A stretch of 42,743 nucleotides of DNA from a bacterium (GTDB lineage Bacteria > Bacteroidota > Bacteroidia > Chitinophagales > Saprospiraceae): assembly GCA_024742755.1 (NCBI GenBank), contig JANSXW010000045.1:1-42743 (forward strand), written 5' to 3'. Each line of letters begins with the position of its first letter. Within the stretch, counting starts at the first letter, position 1. The notes beneath the pieces were generated by a model, which saw nothing but the letters and a program-made list of their open reading frames with translations, had not been told where the DNA came from and did not search any database. Shown piece after piece: positions 8,236 through 15,698 of the stretch. The position numbers and the translations under genes are program-made.

Positions 8236-10137
8236 ATGCAGCATCAAAAAAAATACATTGCCACGATTACAGGCATTCTCTTGTTCCTGATGATTAGCCT
8301 AACCGCTCAGCCAAATAGCATAGAGGAACAATCTCTGCTTGACTCTCTCGATCAGGCCAAAACCGGAGAACGGCATGCCTTTTGGCTGAAGGAGCTGGCT
8401 TTCCATTATAAATCAGACCGCCCCGCTACGGCGCACAGCTATGCGCGGAGCTCCCTGGAAATTGCAGAACAGCTCGGCAACCAACAGGCTATAGCGGATG
8501 CCCTCCATGTGGAAGGCATTGTGTACTGGTATCAGGGCAAAGTGGCAGAAGCCTCAAAAGCGTTCTTCAAAGCATTGGAAATCCGGGAAAAAATTGATGA
8601 TAAACTGGGATTGGCCCGTTCTTATAACAACATCGGCAATGTCTTCAGCTGGCAAAACAACTTTCAGGAGGCCGGCTTGTACTACAAACGGTCCATGGAG
8701 CTTCGGCAGGAACTACAGGATAGTTCCGGTATGGTGTACTCCCTGGTAAGCCTTGCAGAAGTGGCAGCCCTGCAGGACGACCTCAAAGAGGCGCAGCGCT
8801 ACGGGCTGCAGGCGCTTGACCTGGCGAGGCAAATACAGAAGCCTGATGCGGAAGCTTTCTGCTATGAACACCTCGGGCAGATCATGCTAAGTAAAAAGCA
8901 GCTCAATGAGGCCTTGGACTATTTTCTGGATGCGGCTTCCATCAATCGTAGCTTCGAAAACCAAAACCAGCTCGCCGAAAACTTACTGGAAATCGCTTCG
9001 GTGAAAGCCCTCAAGGGAGCCTATCAGGCGGCAATAGATTCTTTGTACGAGTCAGTAGAGATCAGCCGGTTGATCGATGCAAATGACCTGGAAGCCCAGG
9101 CGCTCAAAGAACTGAGCCTGAATTACGCTGCTCTGGAACAGTTCGACAGCGCCTATTTTTACGCCATCAATTATCAAATTGCGGAGGAAAAAATTACAGG
9201 CGAGAAACAAGCCCGCGTGCTCTTTGATGTGCAGGAGCAATACCGGTCACAACTGGAAAAAACCGGGCTTTTGCTGAAGCAACAGCGCAGCACCCGGCTG
9301 CTGGCTTGGCTGTCCGTAGTTATTGTAGCATTACTCATTTTCTTTGTTCGCTTAATGTACATTAAAAACCGGCGGCTGCAGCGTACAGACCGCAAGCTGA
9401 AGGAAAAAGCAAATGAAATCGAACGGGTTAATAAGGTGTTGGCCACGCAAAACGAAGACTTGCGGAACTCCAATGACTCCTTGCGGGAATTCGCCTATGT
9501 GGTATCTCATGACTTGCGGGAGCCACTCCGTACCATAGGGTCTTTTACGACTTTGCTGGCCCGGCGTTTTCCCGATGACCTGGATAATCAGAGCCGAGAA
9601 TACATCAATTTCATCGTTAAGGGGACAAAACACATGAGCTTATTGCTCGATGGGCTGCTTTCCTACGCAAAGGTCAGCAATACCGAGTCCCTTTTGCTGG
9701 AACCCCTTAATCTGAACACCTTAGTTGGCAATGTCCTGGAAATACTGGATGCCGAGATTGAGGATACCCAAGCCGATATACAGGTGGATGAATTGCCGGT
9801 GGTCAACGGCAACCGCGCACTGCTATCTCAGCTTTTCCAGAATCTGGTCGCGAATGCCATGAAGTTTAATGACAAGCCTGAGAAAAAGGTCTGGGTGCGT
9901 TATCAGGATCAGGGCGATATGCATCAGATTACAGTAGAGGACAATGGAATTGGCATAGATGAAGCCTTCAAGTCTAAAGTTTTTCAGATCTTTCACCGTC
10001 TGGAGAAAAACAAGTACAAGGGTACGGGCCTGGGCCTGGCGATTTGCCAGAAGATTGTAGCTCGCCACCGCGGCAAAATCGAGCTGGAGTCCGTACTCGG
10101 GGAAGGGACCCGGTTTTTAGTTTACCTGCCAAAATGA
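8236..10137 (+). CDS. TPR-containing sensor histidine kinase
   Basis: The 633-residue protein has a signal peptide (residues about 7-25), a periplasmic-type array of tetratricopeptide repeats (about 45-320), a transmembrane helix (about 354-376), a coiled coil (about 380-415) and a cytoplasmic kinase core. The HisKA site is YVVSHDLREPLRTIGSF with His425. The ATPase domain shows an N-box (LFQNLVANAMKFN), VEDNGIGID and KGTGLGLAICQ. TPR sensors of this layout are common in Bacteroidota. Start: the ATG at 8236 opens directly into the signal peptide; the frame is open to 8095, but those 47 residues look non-coding. No response regulator is adjacent. It ends 10 bp before the aminotransferase start, so the two are probably co-transcribed. 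Confidence 0.93.
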   Translation: MQHQKKYIATITGILLFLMISLTAQPNSIEEQSLLDSLDQAKTGERHAFWLKELAFHYKSDRPATAHSYARSSLEIAEQLGNQQAIADALHVEGIVYWYQGKVAEASKAFFKALEIREKIDDKLGLARSYNNIGNVFSWQNNFQEAGLYYKRSMELRQELQDSSGMVYSLVSLAEVAALQDDLKEAQRYGLQALDLARQIQKPDAEAFCYEHLGQIMLSKKQLNEALDYFLDAASINRSFENQNQLAENLLEIASVKALKGAYQAAIDSLYESVEISRLIDANDLEAQALKELSLNYAALEQFDSAYFYAINYQIAEEKITGEKQARVLFDVQEQYRSQLEKTGLLLKQQRSTRLLAWLSVVIVALLIFFVRLMYIKNRRLQRTDRKLKEKANEIERVNKVLATQNEDLRNSNDSLREFAYVVSHDLREPLRTIGSFTTLLARRFPDDLDNQSREYINFIVKGTKHMSLLLDGLLSYAKVSNTESLLLEPLNLNTLVGNVLEILDAEIEDTQADIQVDELPVVNGNRALLSQLFQNLVANAMKFNDKPEKKVWVRYQDQGDMHQITVEDNGIGIDEAFKSKVFQIFHRLEKNKYKGTGLGLAICQKIVARHRGKIELESVLGEGTRFLVYLPK

Positions 10138-10147
10138 TCTGATTAAC

Positions 10148-11047
10148 ATGTTGCAACAATACGATCCAAGAAACGAGCACCTCCTGATTTACATCGATGG
10201 GGAGCTGTATCCGAGAGAAGAGGCTAAAATCTCCGTTTTTGACAGCGCCGTACAGGGCGGTGATGCGGTCTGGGAGGGCATCAGGGTGTACGATGGACGG
10301 ATATTCTCCCTGGATGAGCACCTGGAGCGCCTTCAGAACTCGGCCCACGCTATGGCTTTCGGGGAGGTGCCTTCCAATGAGGAAATCAAATCGGCGCTTT
10401 TTAAAACCTTGAAGGCCAATGGTATGCGGGACGAGACCCACATCCGCCTGACCCTGACCCGGGGCAAAAAGATAACCTCAGGCATGGACCCCCGTCTCAA
10501 TCAGTTTGGGCCTACCCTGATTATTGTCGCGGAGTGGAAACCACCCGTATACCCACCGGAAATTACGCTGATCACCTCTTCGGTCCGCCGGAACAGTCCG
10601 ATGTCTCTGGATTCCAAAATTCACCACAATAACCTCATCAACAACATCCTGGCCAAGATCGAAGCCAACCACGCCGGCGCGGATGCCGGACTAATGCTCG
10701 ATAAGGATGGCTTCGTCTCGGAGGCCAACGGTGTCAATGTGTTTTGTATCCGCAAGGGCATCGTTTACACGCCGCATGCCGATAGCTGCCTGCCGGGCAT
10801 CACCCGTCAGCATGTGATCAACCTGTGCCGGGAGCAAGGCATCCCAATCGTGGAGAAGAATCTGTCGCTCACAGAATTCTACACCGCTGATCAGGTCTTC
10901 ACCACGGGCACGATGGGCGAACTCACCAAAGTCGCCGAAATCGACGGGCGTGCCATCCGCAACCGCATGGAGGAAGACCTTTTGGAACAAATCAAGGGCT
11001 ACTTCCGGGCGATGACCCGGTCCGGAGGAGAACCTTTACCGTTCTAG
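10148..11047 (+). CDS. Class IV PLP aminotransferase (branched-chain aminotransferase-like)
   Basis: The 299-residue protein belongs to the fold-type IV PLP aminotransferases (BCAT/DAAT/ADCL group). The PLP lysine is Lys157 in DSKIHHNNLINN; other landmarks are the N-terminal SVFDSAVQGGDAVWEG, the glutamate region DKDGFVSEANG and the phosphate loop TTGTMGEL. Recalled plant branched-chain-aminotransferase-like fusion proteins share near-identical segments in the same order (LTRGKK-TSGM, AEWKPPVY, DSKIHHNNL-NNILAKIE, LDKDG-VSE), so the relation to that subfamily is much closer than to ordinary IlvE. The reaction of the subfamily is not established, so no gene symbol is given. It follows the histidine kinase by 10 bp and is convergent with the T9SS gene at 11053. 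Confidence 0.92.
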   Translation: MLQQYDPRNEHLLIYIDGELYPREEAKISVFDSAVQGGDAVWEGIRVYDGRIFSLDEHLERLQNSAHAMAFGEVPSNEEIKSALFKTLKANGMRDETHIRLTLTRGKKITSGMDPRLNQFGPTLIIVAEWKPPVYPPEITLITSSVRRNSPMSLDSKIHHNNLINNILAKIEANHAGADAGLMLDKDGFVSEANGVNVFCIRKGIVYTPHADSCLPGITRQHVINLCREQGIPIVEKNLSLTEFYTADQVFTTGTMGELTKVAEIDGRAIRNRMEEDLLEQIKGYFRAMTRSGGEPLPF

Positions 11048-11052
11048 CTGTT

Positions 11053-11736
11053 TCACTCGACGATTAGTGGTAAGGTCAACTGCCGGTCCGTTTCTATACA
11101 CCGTAGAAAGTAGGTGCCCGATGGCCATTGGTCGACCCTCAGCCTGAAGTGAGCGGGAGATAAGTTTTGGTATTGCGCTATCATCTGCCCTGATGCCGTG
11201 TAAACTTGCAGCGTTTTCAATGGCTGTGTCAATTCCACGGTTACCACTTCGGTTGCAGGGTTAGGGAAATATTGGATGTCCGGCAATGAGATGGGAGAAT
11301 CAACTTCGGGTTCGGCGTCTTTCTGGTTCCTGATTATAGAGCCACACCGATATTTACAACCTGAAGCAAAAAAGGGGCCATTCGCGCTAACTATTACCTC
11401 ATTCATGTTTACAGCTTCCGGTATTAATTCAGCATAAAGCCAGTTCTGCTTTCCAGCGTACATCTTGAAACCACGGACGCTTTCGGTTTGGTGCCCGAGG
11501 TAAGATATTTGAATATCATAAATTCCCGGATCCAGGCCGGAAAGTTCAATATGCCCGCCATCTTCAGAGGCCGTACCCGTTATCAGAATATTATGTTTGA
11601 AAAGCGCAATATTCGCACCATAAAGCGGCTGCCCTTTTGCATCATTGATTTGGCCCACAAGGGCGGTCTGCGCCAAAAGCAGCGAGCTGCCAAAGAGCAG
11701 CAGGCCAGTCAGGATGAATGTACATTTCATTTTCAT
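11053..11736 (-). CDS. Secreted protein with carboxypeptidase-regulatory-like domain and T9SS sorting domain
   Basis: The 227-residue protein has a Sec signal peptide (to about LLLAQ). A carboxypeptidase-regulatory-like beta-sandwich of about 90 residues follows (VGQINDAKGQPLYGANIALF, then GLDPGIYDIQISYLG). Next comes a short Cys-containing linker (SGCKYRCGSI), and the protein ends in a T9SS type A sorting domain of about 80 residues starting near YFPNPATEVVTVEL. It is therefore expected to cross the outer membrane by T9SS and be surface-attached or released. The ATG at 11736 was chosen; the frame also opens at a TTG at 11745 and has an ATG at 11730. Its leader contains a terminator-like hairpin only about 20 bp upstream (11759-11785). 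Confidence 0.85.
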   Translation of the reverse strand: MKMKCTFILTGLLLFGSSLLLAQTALVGQINDAKGQPLYGANIALFKHNILITGTASEDGGHIELSGLDPGIYDIQISYLGHQTESVRGFKMYAGKQNWLYAELIPEAVNMNEVIVSANGPFFASGCKYRCGSIIRNQKDAEPEVDSPISLPDIQYFPNPATEVVTVELTQPLKTLQVYTASGQMIAQYQNLSPAHFRLRVDQWPSGTYFLRCIETDRQLTLPLIVE

Positions 11737-11758
11737 AGCTATCAAGTTTTGTGAGCAT

Positions 11759-11785
11759 AAAAAAGCCGGGACATGACGCCCCGGC
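11759..11785 (-). terminator. Intrinsic terminator or attenuator in the leader of the 11053-11736 gene
   Basis: Read on the minus strand, GCCGGG (11785-11780) pairs with CCCGGC (11770-11765), followed by six T residues (11764-11759). No minus-strand protein gene lies between it and the divergent purH promoter. It therefore either ends a small RNA or attenuates the T9SS gene whose ATG is only about 23 bp further on. Confidence 0.7.
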
Positions 11786-11830
11786 GTACCTAAAATTGCT
11801 TTGTATGAAGAGTTCCTGATTTTCCGGGGA

Positions 11831-11865
11831 AGCGTACTGCCACCTTTTCAGGCGGCAGTACTGCT
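11831..11865 (-). ncRNA. Long hairpin with GAAA tetraloop (candidate leader RNA or sRNA)
   Basis: On the minus strand GTACTGCC pairs with GGCAGTAC as a perfect 8-bp stem (11861-11854 with 11841-11834). It extends inward through a G-U pair and CCT/AGG to a GAAA tetraloop, and outward by AGC/GCT across one bulge. A GNRA-type loop occurs only when the minus strand is transcribed, which fits the minus-strand promoter candidate at 11935-11962 and the terminator at 11759-11785. I do not recognise a known RNA family. Confidence 0.45.
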
Positions 11866-11934
11866 TGTTAACCCTGTGTCAGAGCAAGCGCGCTTGTTTT
11901 CATAGCCTTTTAAACATTTATGTTTCGTACCCTT

Positions 11935-11962
11935 CAAAGGTAAGGGTGACGGCAGCCGCAAA
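11935..11962 (-). promoter_or_regulatory. Minus-strand promoter candidate for the 11.8-kb leader RNA
   Basis: The minus strand carries TTTG (11962-11959), a 16-bp spacer and TACCTTTG (11942-11935), an exact TAnnTTTG box. The spacer is slightly shorter than the usual 17-21 bp. Transcription would start near 11930. Confidence 0.45.
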
Positions 11963-12022
11963 CCAACCGAAAAAAGGGCTTATGTCAGGTTTCTGATTGC
12001 CGAAAGGCGCCGGGCTTTCGCC

Positions 12023-12053
12023 TTTGCCATCTCAGGCTGAATCCCTACCTTTG
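12023..12053 (+). promoter_or_regulatory. Bacteroidota promoter of the purH operon
   Basis: TTTG (12023-12026), a 19-bp spacer and TACCTTTG (12046-12053) match the Bacteroidota sigma-factor consensus TTTG-N19-TAnnTTTG exactly. The predicted start is near 12058-12060, which gives a leader of about 20 nt before the ATG at 12078. Confidence 0.8.
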
Positions 12054-12077
12054 CAGCTTGTTCAACAAACCTCTGCC

Positions 12078-13607
12078 ATGGCAAGCAAAAAAATACAATC
12101 TGCACTCATTTCCGTCTACCACAAAGATGGGCTGGAGCCTATCGTGGAAGAGCTCAAAAGACTGGGCGTTCAAATCTATTCCACAGGCGGCACACAGCAT
12201 TTCCTGGAGTCGCTGGGCGCTACCGTGAACGCGGTGGAAGACCTGACTTCCTATCCTTCCATCCTTGATGGACGGGTAAAGACGCTGCACCCCAAAGTCT
12301 TTGGCGGTATCCTGGCCCGGCGCGAGGAAAGCCATCAGGAACAGCTAAAACAATACGACATTCCGGAAATTGATCTGGTGATCGTAGACCTGTACCCCTT
12401 TGAGGAAACAGTGGCCAACACAGACGATGAGGCAGCGATTATCGAGAAGATTGACATTGGCGGTATTTCACTGATACGGGCAGCGGCTAAGAACTACAAA
12501 GATGTGGCCGTGGTGCCTTCCAAGGCAGAATATGGTATACTGGAAAAGCTGCTCAAAGAAAAAGATGGCGTAACGGAGCTGTCTGACCGCAAGGCGCTGG
12601 CCCTGCGTTCCTTCGGCGTTTCCTCCCACTATGATACCGCGATTTTCAACTACTTCAATCAGGGCGAAGCGGCTGAGGCTGCCTTCAAGCAGAGCATTCC
12701 GGAGGCGCAGGCCCTTCGCTACGGCGAAAACCCCCATCAGGCGGGCACCTTTTACGGGAAGCTGGAAGATATGTTCGATATCCTGGGCGGCAAAGCCCTG
12801 TCCTTCAATAACCTGGTGGATATCGATGCGGCAGTGGGATTGATGCGCGAATTTCAGGATGCGGCACCGACTTTTGCGATCCTCAAGCATACCAATTCCT
12901 GTGGGGTGGCAACTCGGCCCACGCTGCTTCAGGCCTGGACGGATGCCCTTGCTGCAGACAACGTTTCCGCATTCGGCGGCATTCTGATTGCCAATACGAC
13001 AGTAGACCTGGCAACGGCACAGGAAATTGACAAGATTTTCTACGAAGTGCTCATCGCTCCGGATTTTGCACCGGAAGCAGCGGAATTCCTTTCCAAAAAG
13101 AAAAAGCGCATTCTGCTCCGCATCAAGGCGTTTTATGCGCACGAACGCAGCTTCAAGAGCTTGCTCAACGGCGTTATTGAGCAGGATGCCGACCTGAAGA
13201 TGGAAACGGCAGCAGAACTGGAAACCGTGACGAAAAAGGCACCAACAGCAGCGGAGAAAGAAGACCTCATCTTCGCGCTGAAATGCGCCAAGCACCTCAA
13301 GTCCAATACCATCGTACTGGCGCGCGGGCAGCAGCTGCTGGGCATGGGCTGCGGGCAAACCTCCCGTGTGGACGCGCTGAAGCAGGCCATCGACAAAGCA
13401 AAGCACTTTGGTTTCGACCTGGAAGGGGCGGTCATGGCTTCCGATGCGTTTTTCCCCTTTGCCGATAGCGTGGAAATAGCCCACGAAGCAGGCATTAAAG
13501 CGGTCGTGCAGCCGGGCGGCTCGATTCGGGATGAAGACAGCATAGCGTACTGCGATGCCAACGGGATGTCCATGGTATTTACCGGCGTACGCCACTTTAA
13601 ACACTAA
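12078..13607 (+). CDS. purH: Bifunctional AICAR transformylase / IMP cyclohydrolase
   Basis: The 509-residue enzyme performs the last two steps of de novo purine synthesis. It formylates AICAR with 10-formyl-THF and then closes the ring to give IMP. The N-terminal cyclohydrolase domain (about 1-190) has the MGS-like opening ALISVYHKDGL, the STGGT loop, and SILDGRVKTLHPKVFGG. The C-terminal transformylase shows LRYGENPHQ and the catalytic Lys-His in ILKHTNSCGVATRP, and ends with QPGGSIRDEDSI and MVFTGVRHFKH. The start is the ATG at 12078 (MASKK), 25 bp after the -7 box; the frame open to 11997 passes through the promoter and is not coding. It is the first gene of a tight four-gene operon. Confidence 0.97.
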   Translation: MASKKIQSALISVYHKDGLEPIVEELKRLGVQIYSTGGTQHFLESLGATVNAVEDLTSYPSILDGRVKTLHPKVFGGILARREESHQEQLKQYDIPEIDLVIVDLYPFEETVANTDDEAAIIEKIDIGGISLIRAAAKNYKDVAVVPSKAEYGILEKLLKEKDGVTELSDRKALALRSFGVSSHYDTAIFNYFNQGEAAEAAFKQSIPEAQALRYGENPHQAGTFYGKLEDMFDILGGKALSFNNLVDIDAAVGLMREFQDAAPTFAILKHTNSCGVATRPTLLQAWTDALAADNVSAFGGILIANTTVDLATAQEIDKIFYEVLIAPDFAPEAAEFLSKKKKRILLRIKAFYAHERSFKSLLNGVIEQDADLKMETAAELETVTKKAPTAAEKEDLIFALKCAKHLKSNTIVLARGQQLLGMGCGQTSRVDALKQAIDKAKHFGFDLEGAVMASDAFFPFADSVEIAHEAGIKAVVQPGGSIRDEDSIAYCDANGMSMVFTGVRHFKH

Positions 13608-13613
13608 TCCCGT

Positions 13614-14348
13614 TTGAATTTAGCCATAGACATAGGCAATACAAGGACCAAAGCGGCCGTTTTTAACGACGGTGTTTTGGTTCAGCACGAGGAATGGCCC
13701 AACGGGAGTGTGCCCAATTTTTTTGAGTACGCAACCAACCAAGCCGTCCAAAATATCATCTTATCCAATGTAGCCGGTGCTGTGCATCTTGATGTGCAGG
13801 AGCAGTTACAGCATCATTTTCGCTTTTTTGAGCTACACCCTACAACTCCTATACCTATTAGCCACGAGTATGAGACCCCCGAAACCCTGGGCAAAGACCG
13901 CCTGGCCGCTGTAGTGGGTGCTTATGCGTTGTTTCCCCGGCAGCACTGCCTGGTTGTGGATGCAGGCACCTGCATTACCTACGACTGGCTGAGCGCTGAA
14001 GGCGTTTACCTCGGTGGGAATATTGCACCGGGCTTATCCATGCGGCTACAGGCTATGCACCAGTTTACAGCCCGGTTGCCTGAGGTAAAGCGGGGCGAAG
14101 CAACGGCGCTGATCGGGCGATCTACCGAAAAAGCCATGCGCAATGGCGCGCAGCAAGGTATTTTGTTCGAAATAGAAGGCTACCGGCAGTGGTCGGGGGC
14201 TAATTTGGGCCCTGTTAAGGTCTTACTGACCGGGGGAGATGCCATTTTTTTGGCGAATAAACTCAAAAGCGAGATATTTGTGAACCATCATTTGGTCCTG
14301 CTGGGGCTAAATAAAATTCTGGAATATAATGTCAAGCGTCTGGAGTAG
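13614..14348 (+). CDS. coaX: Type III pantothenate kinase
   Basis: The 244-residue protein phosphorylates pantothenate in the first committed step of CoA synthesis. It shows the type III (ASKHA-fold) signature: phosphate-1 motif AIDIGNTRTKAAVF at the N-terminus, the KDRLAAVVGAY segment, VDAGTCITYD and GGNIAPGLSMRLQAMHQFTA, then LLTGGDA. Its start is a TTG at 13614, only 6 bp after the purH stop; no ATG would keep the phosphate-binding motif. There is no clear ribosome binding site, so translation may be coupled to purH. The 3' end overlaps the next gene by 20 bp. The coaX/outer-membrane-protein neighbourhood is familiar from Bacteroidota genomes. Confidence 0.95.
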   Translation: MNLAIDIGNTRTKAAVFNDGVLVQHEEWPNGSVPNFFEYATNQAVQNIILSNVAGAVHLDVQEQLQHHFRFFELHPTTPIPISHEYETPETLGKDRLAAVVGAYALFPRQHCLVVDAGTCITYDWLSAEGVYLGGNIAPGLSMRLQAMHQFTARLPEVKRGEATALIGRSTEKAMRNGAQQGILFEIEGYRQWSGANLGPVKVLLTGGDAIFLANKLKSEIFVNHHLVLLGLNKILEYNVKRLE

Positions 14349-15696
14349 AATAATTGTGTTGGCCTGCTTATGCAGCAGTGCCTTTGTGGTATTAGGACAG
14401 GACGTTGCTGTGGAAGCAGACCCGAAGATCAATTCCCCCTATTCCCGTTTCGGGCTGGGAGACTTTAACCCGCAGTATATGCCCGTGCAGGGCGGTATGG
14501 GAGGCCTGACCGCTGCCTATCACGACCCTTATCATATCAATCCGCTGAACCCTGCGGCACTGTCCCGGCTAGACGCTACGGCTTTTGAAATCGGTATTGA
14601 TGCCCGGTATAGCATGCTCGCTACAGAGGATGCTTCCGAATCGCTATGGAGCGGCAACCTGACCTATCTTGCGCTGGCTTTTCCACTCATCAACCCGATC
14701 AACGAAGTCCTGGACCGAAAGGACACCAAGCTCGGGCTGGGCATGGCGTTCATACTGCAGCCCTACACCACAGTGGGGTACAATGTGGAAACGACGCAGG
14801 AAGCCGGTTCCGCCGGATTGAGTACGAACTTTCTGAGAGGCAGGGGAGAGACCTATCGCCTGAGCTGGAGCAATGGCATCCGCTACGGCGGGCTTTCCGG
14901 CGGATTGACCCTGGGTTACAACTGGGGAACTATTGAAAATGACCGGCGGGTGGAATTCGACGATTTGCCGTTGAGCTACACTACTGAATTTCTGGATGAA
15001 TACACCATAACCGGGCTGTTTTGGCGGTTTGGCCTGCAGTACACTTATGCCTTCAAAAAGGTCGATGAGAAAGGCGAGTTGAAACCAACGGGCCGACGGC
15101 TGATCTTTGGCTTGCATGGCAATACGGTCAACTCGTTCAATACTGAAGCCTATCGCTTTGGGCGAAGGTTCAATAACAATTTTGGGCCGGTCTCACTGGT
15201 GGATACCTTGTTCAACGAGGTTGCAGTGGAAGGGACAGGGCAGCTGCCCGCCGAGTTTGCCGCTGGTGTGACCTACGAACGCGTCAACAAAGTACGGCTG
15301 GGTGTGGAAATGGGCCTGGCGCAGTGGAGCAATTACCGCAATGATGCGCAATCCAATACCGACTTGTCTAACTCATGGCAGGTGCGCGTGGGAGGCGAGT
15401 ACATCCCGGATTATTTGTCTTACGACAGCTACTGGGAGCGCGTACGCTACCGGGTTGGGGCTTTTTACGGCAATGACCCCCGTTCCTTCGAAGGGGATCA
15501 GCTGCTGGATTACGGGCTGAGCCTCGGTTTGGGCTTCCCAATCATCCTGCCCCGTCAGCGGACCTCCTTTATCAACTTCACAGTGGAGGCTGGTCAGTTT
15601 GGGCTACAGGAGGCCCTTAGGGAAACCTACATCAATATGACACTTGGATTTACATTAAATGATAACACTTGGTTCTTCAAACGAAAATTTAATTAA
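14329..15696 (+). CDS. Outer-membrane transport-like beta-barrel protein
   Basis: The 455-residue protein has a Sec signal peptide (hydrophobic residues about 8-22, cleavage near VLGQ). A beta-barrel of many short strands follows, ending in FTLNDNTWFFKRKFN. The N-terminal NSPYSRFGLGDFNPQYMP and GGMGGLTAAY region followed by NPLNPAALSRLDATAFEIG is typical of a FadL-like family of Bacteroidota outer-membrane proteins. Its role and cargo are unknown. It starts inside the end of coaX (20-bp overlap), which suggests translational coupling, and the TPR gene begins 2 bp after its stop. Confidence 0.85.
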   Translation: MSSVWSRIIVLACLCSSAFVVLGQDVAVEADPKINSPYSRFGLGDFNPQYMPVQGGMGGLTAAYHDPYHINPLNPAALSRLDATAFEIGIDARYSMLATEDASESLWSGNLTYLALAFPLINPINEVLDRKDTKLGLGMAFILQPYTTVGYNVETTQEAGSAGLSTNFLRGRGETYRLSWSNGIRYGGLSGGLTLGYNWGTIENDRRVEFDDLPLSYTTEFLDEYTITGLFWRFGLQYTYAFKKVDEKGELKPTGRRLIFGLHGNTVNSFNTEAYRFGRRFNNNFGPVSLVDTLFNEVAVEGTGQLPAEFAAGVTYERVNKVRLGVEMGLAQWSNYRNDAQSNTDLSNSWQVRVGGEYIPDYLSYDSYWERVRYRVGAFYGNDPRSFEGDQLLDYGLSLGLGFPIILPRQRTSFINFTVEAGQFGLQEALRETYINMTLGFTLNDNTWFFKRKFN

Positions 15697-15698
15697 AC

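Noticed and set aside
12468..13604. 378-codon minus-strand ORF
   Set aside because: Antisense to purH; shadow frame.
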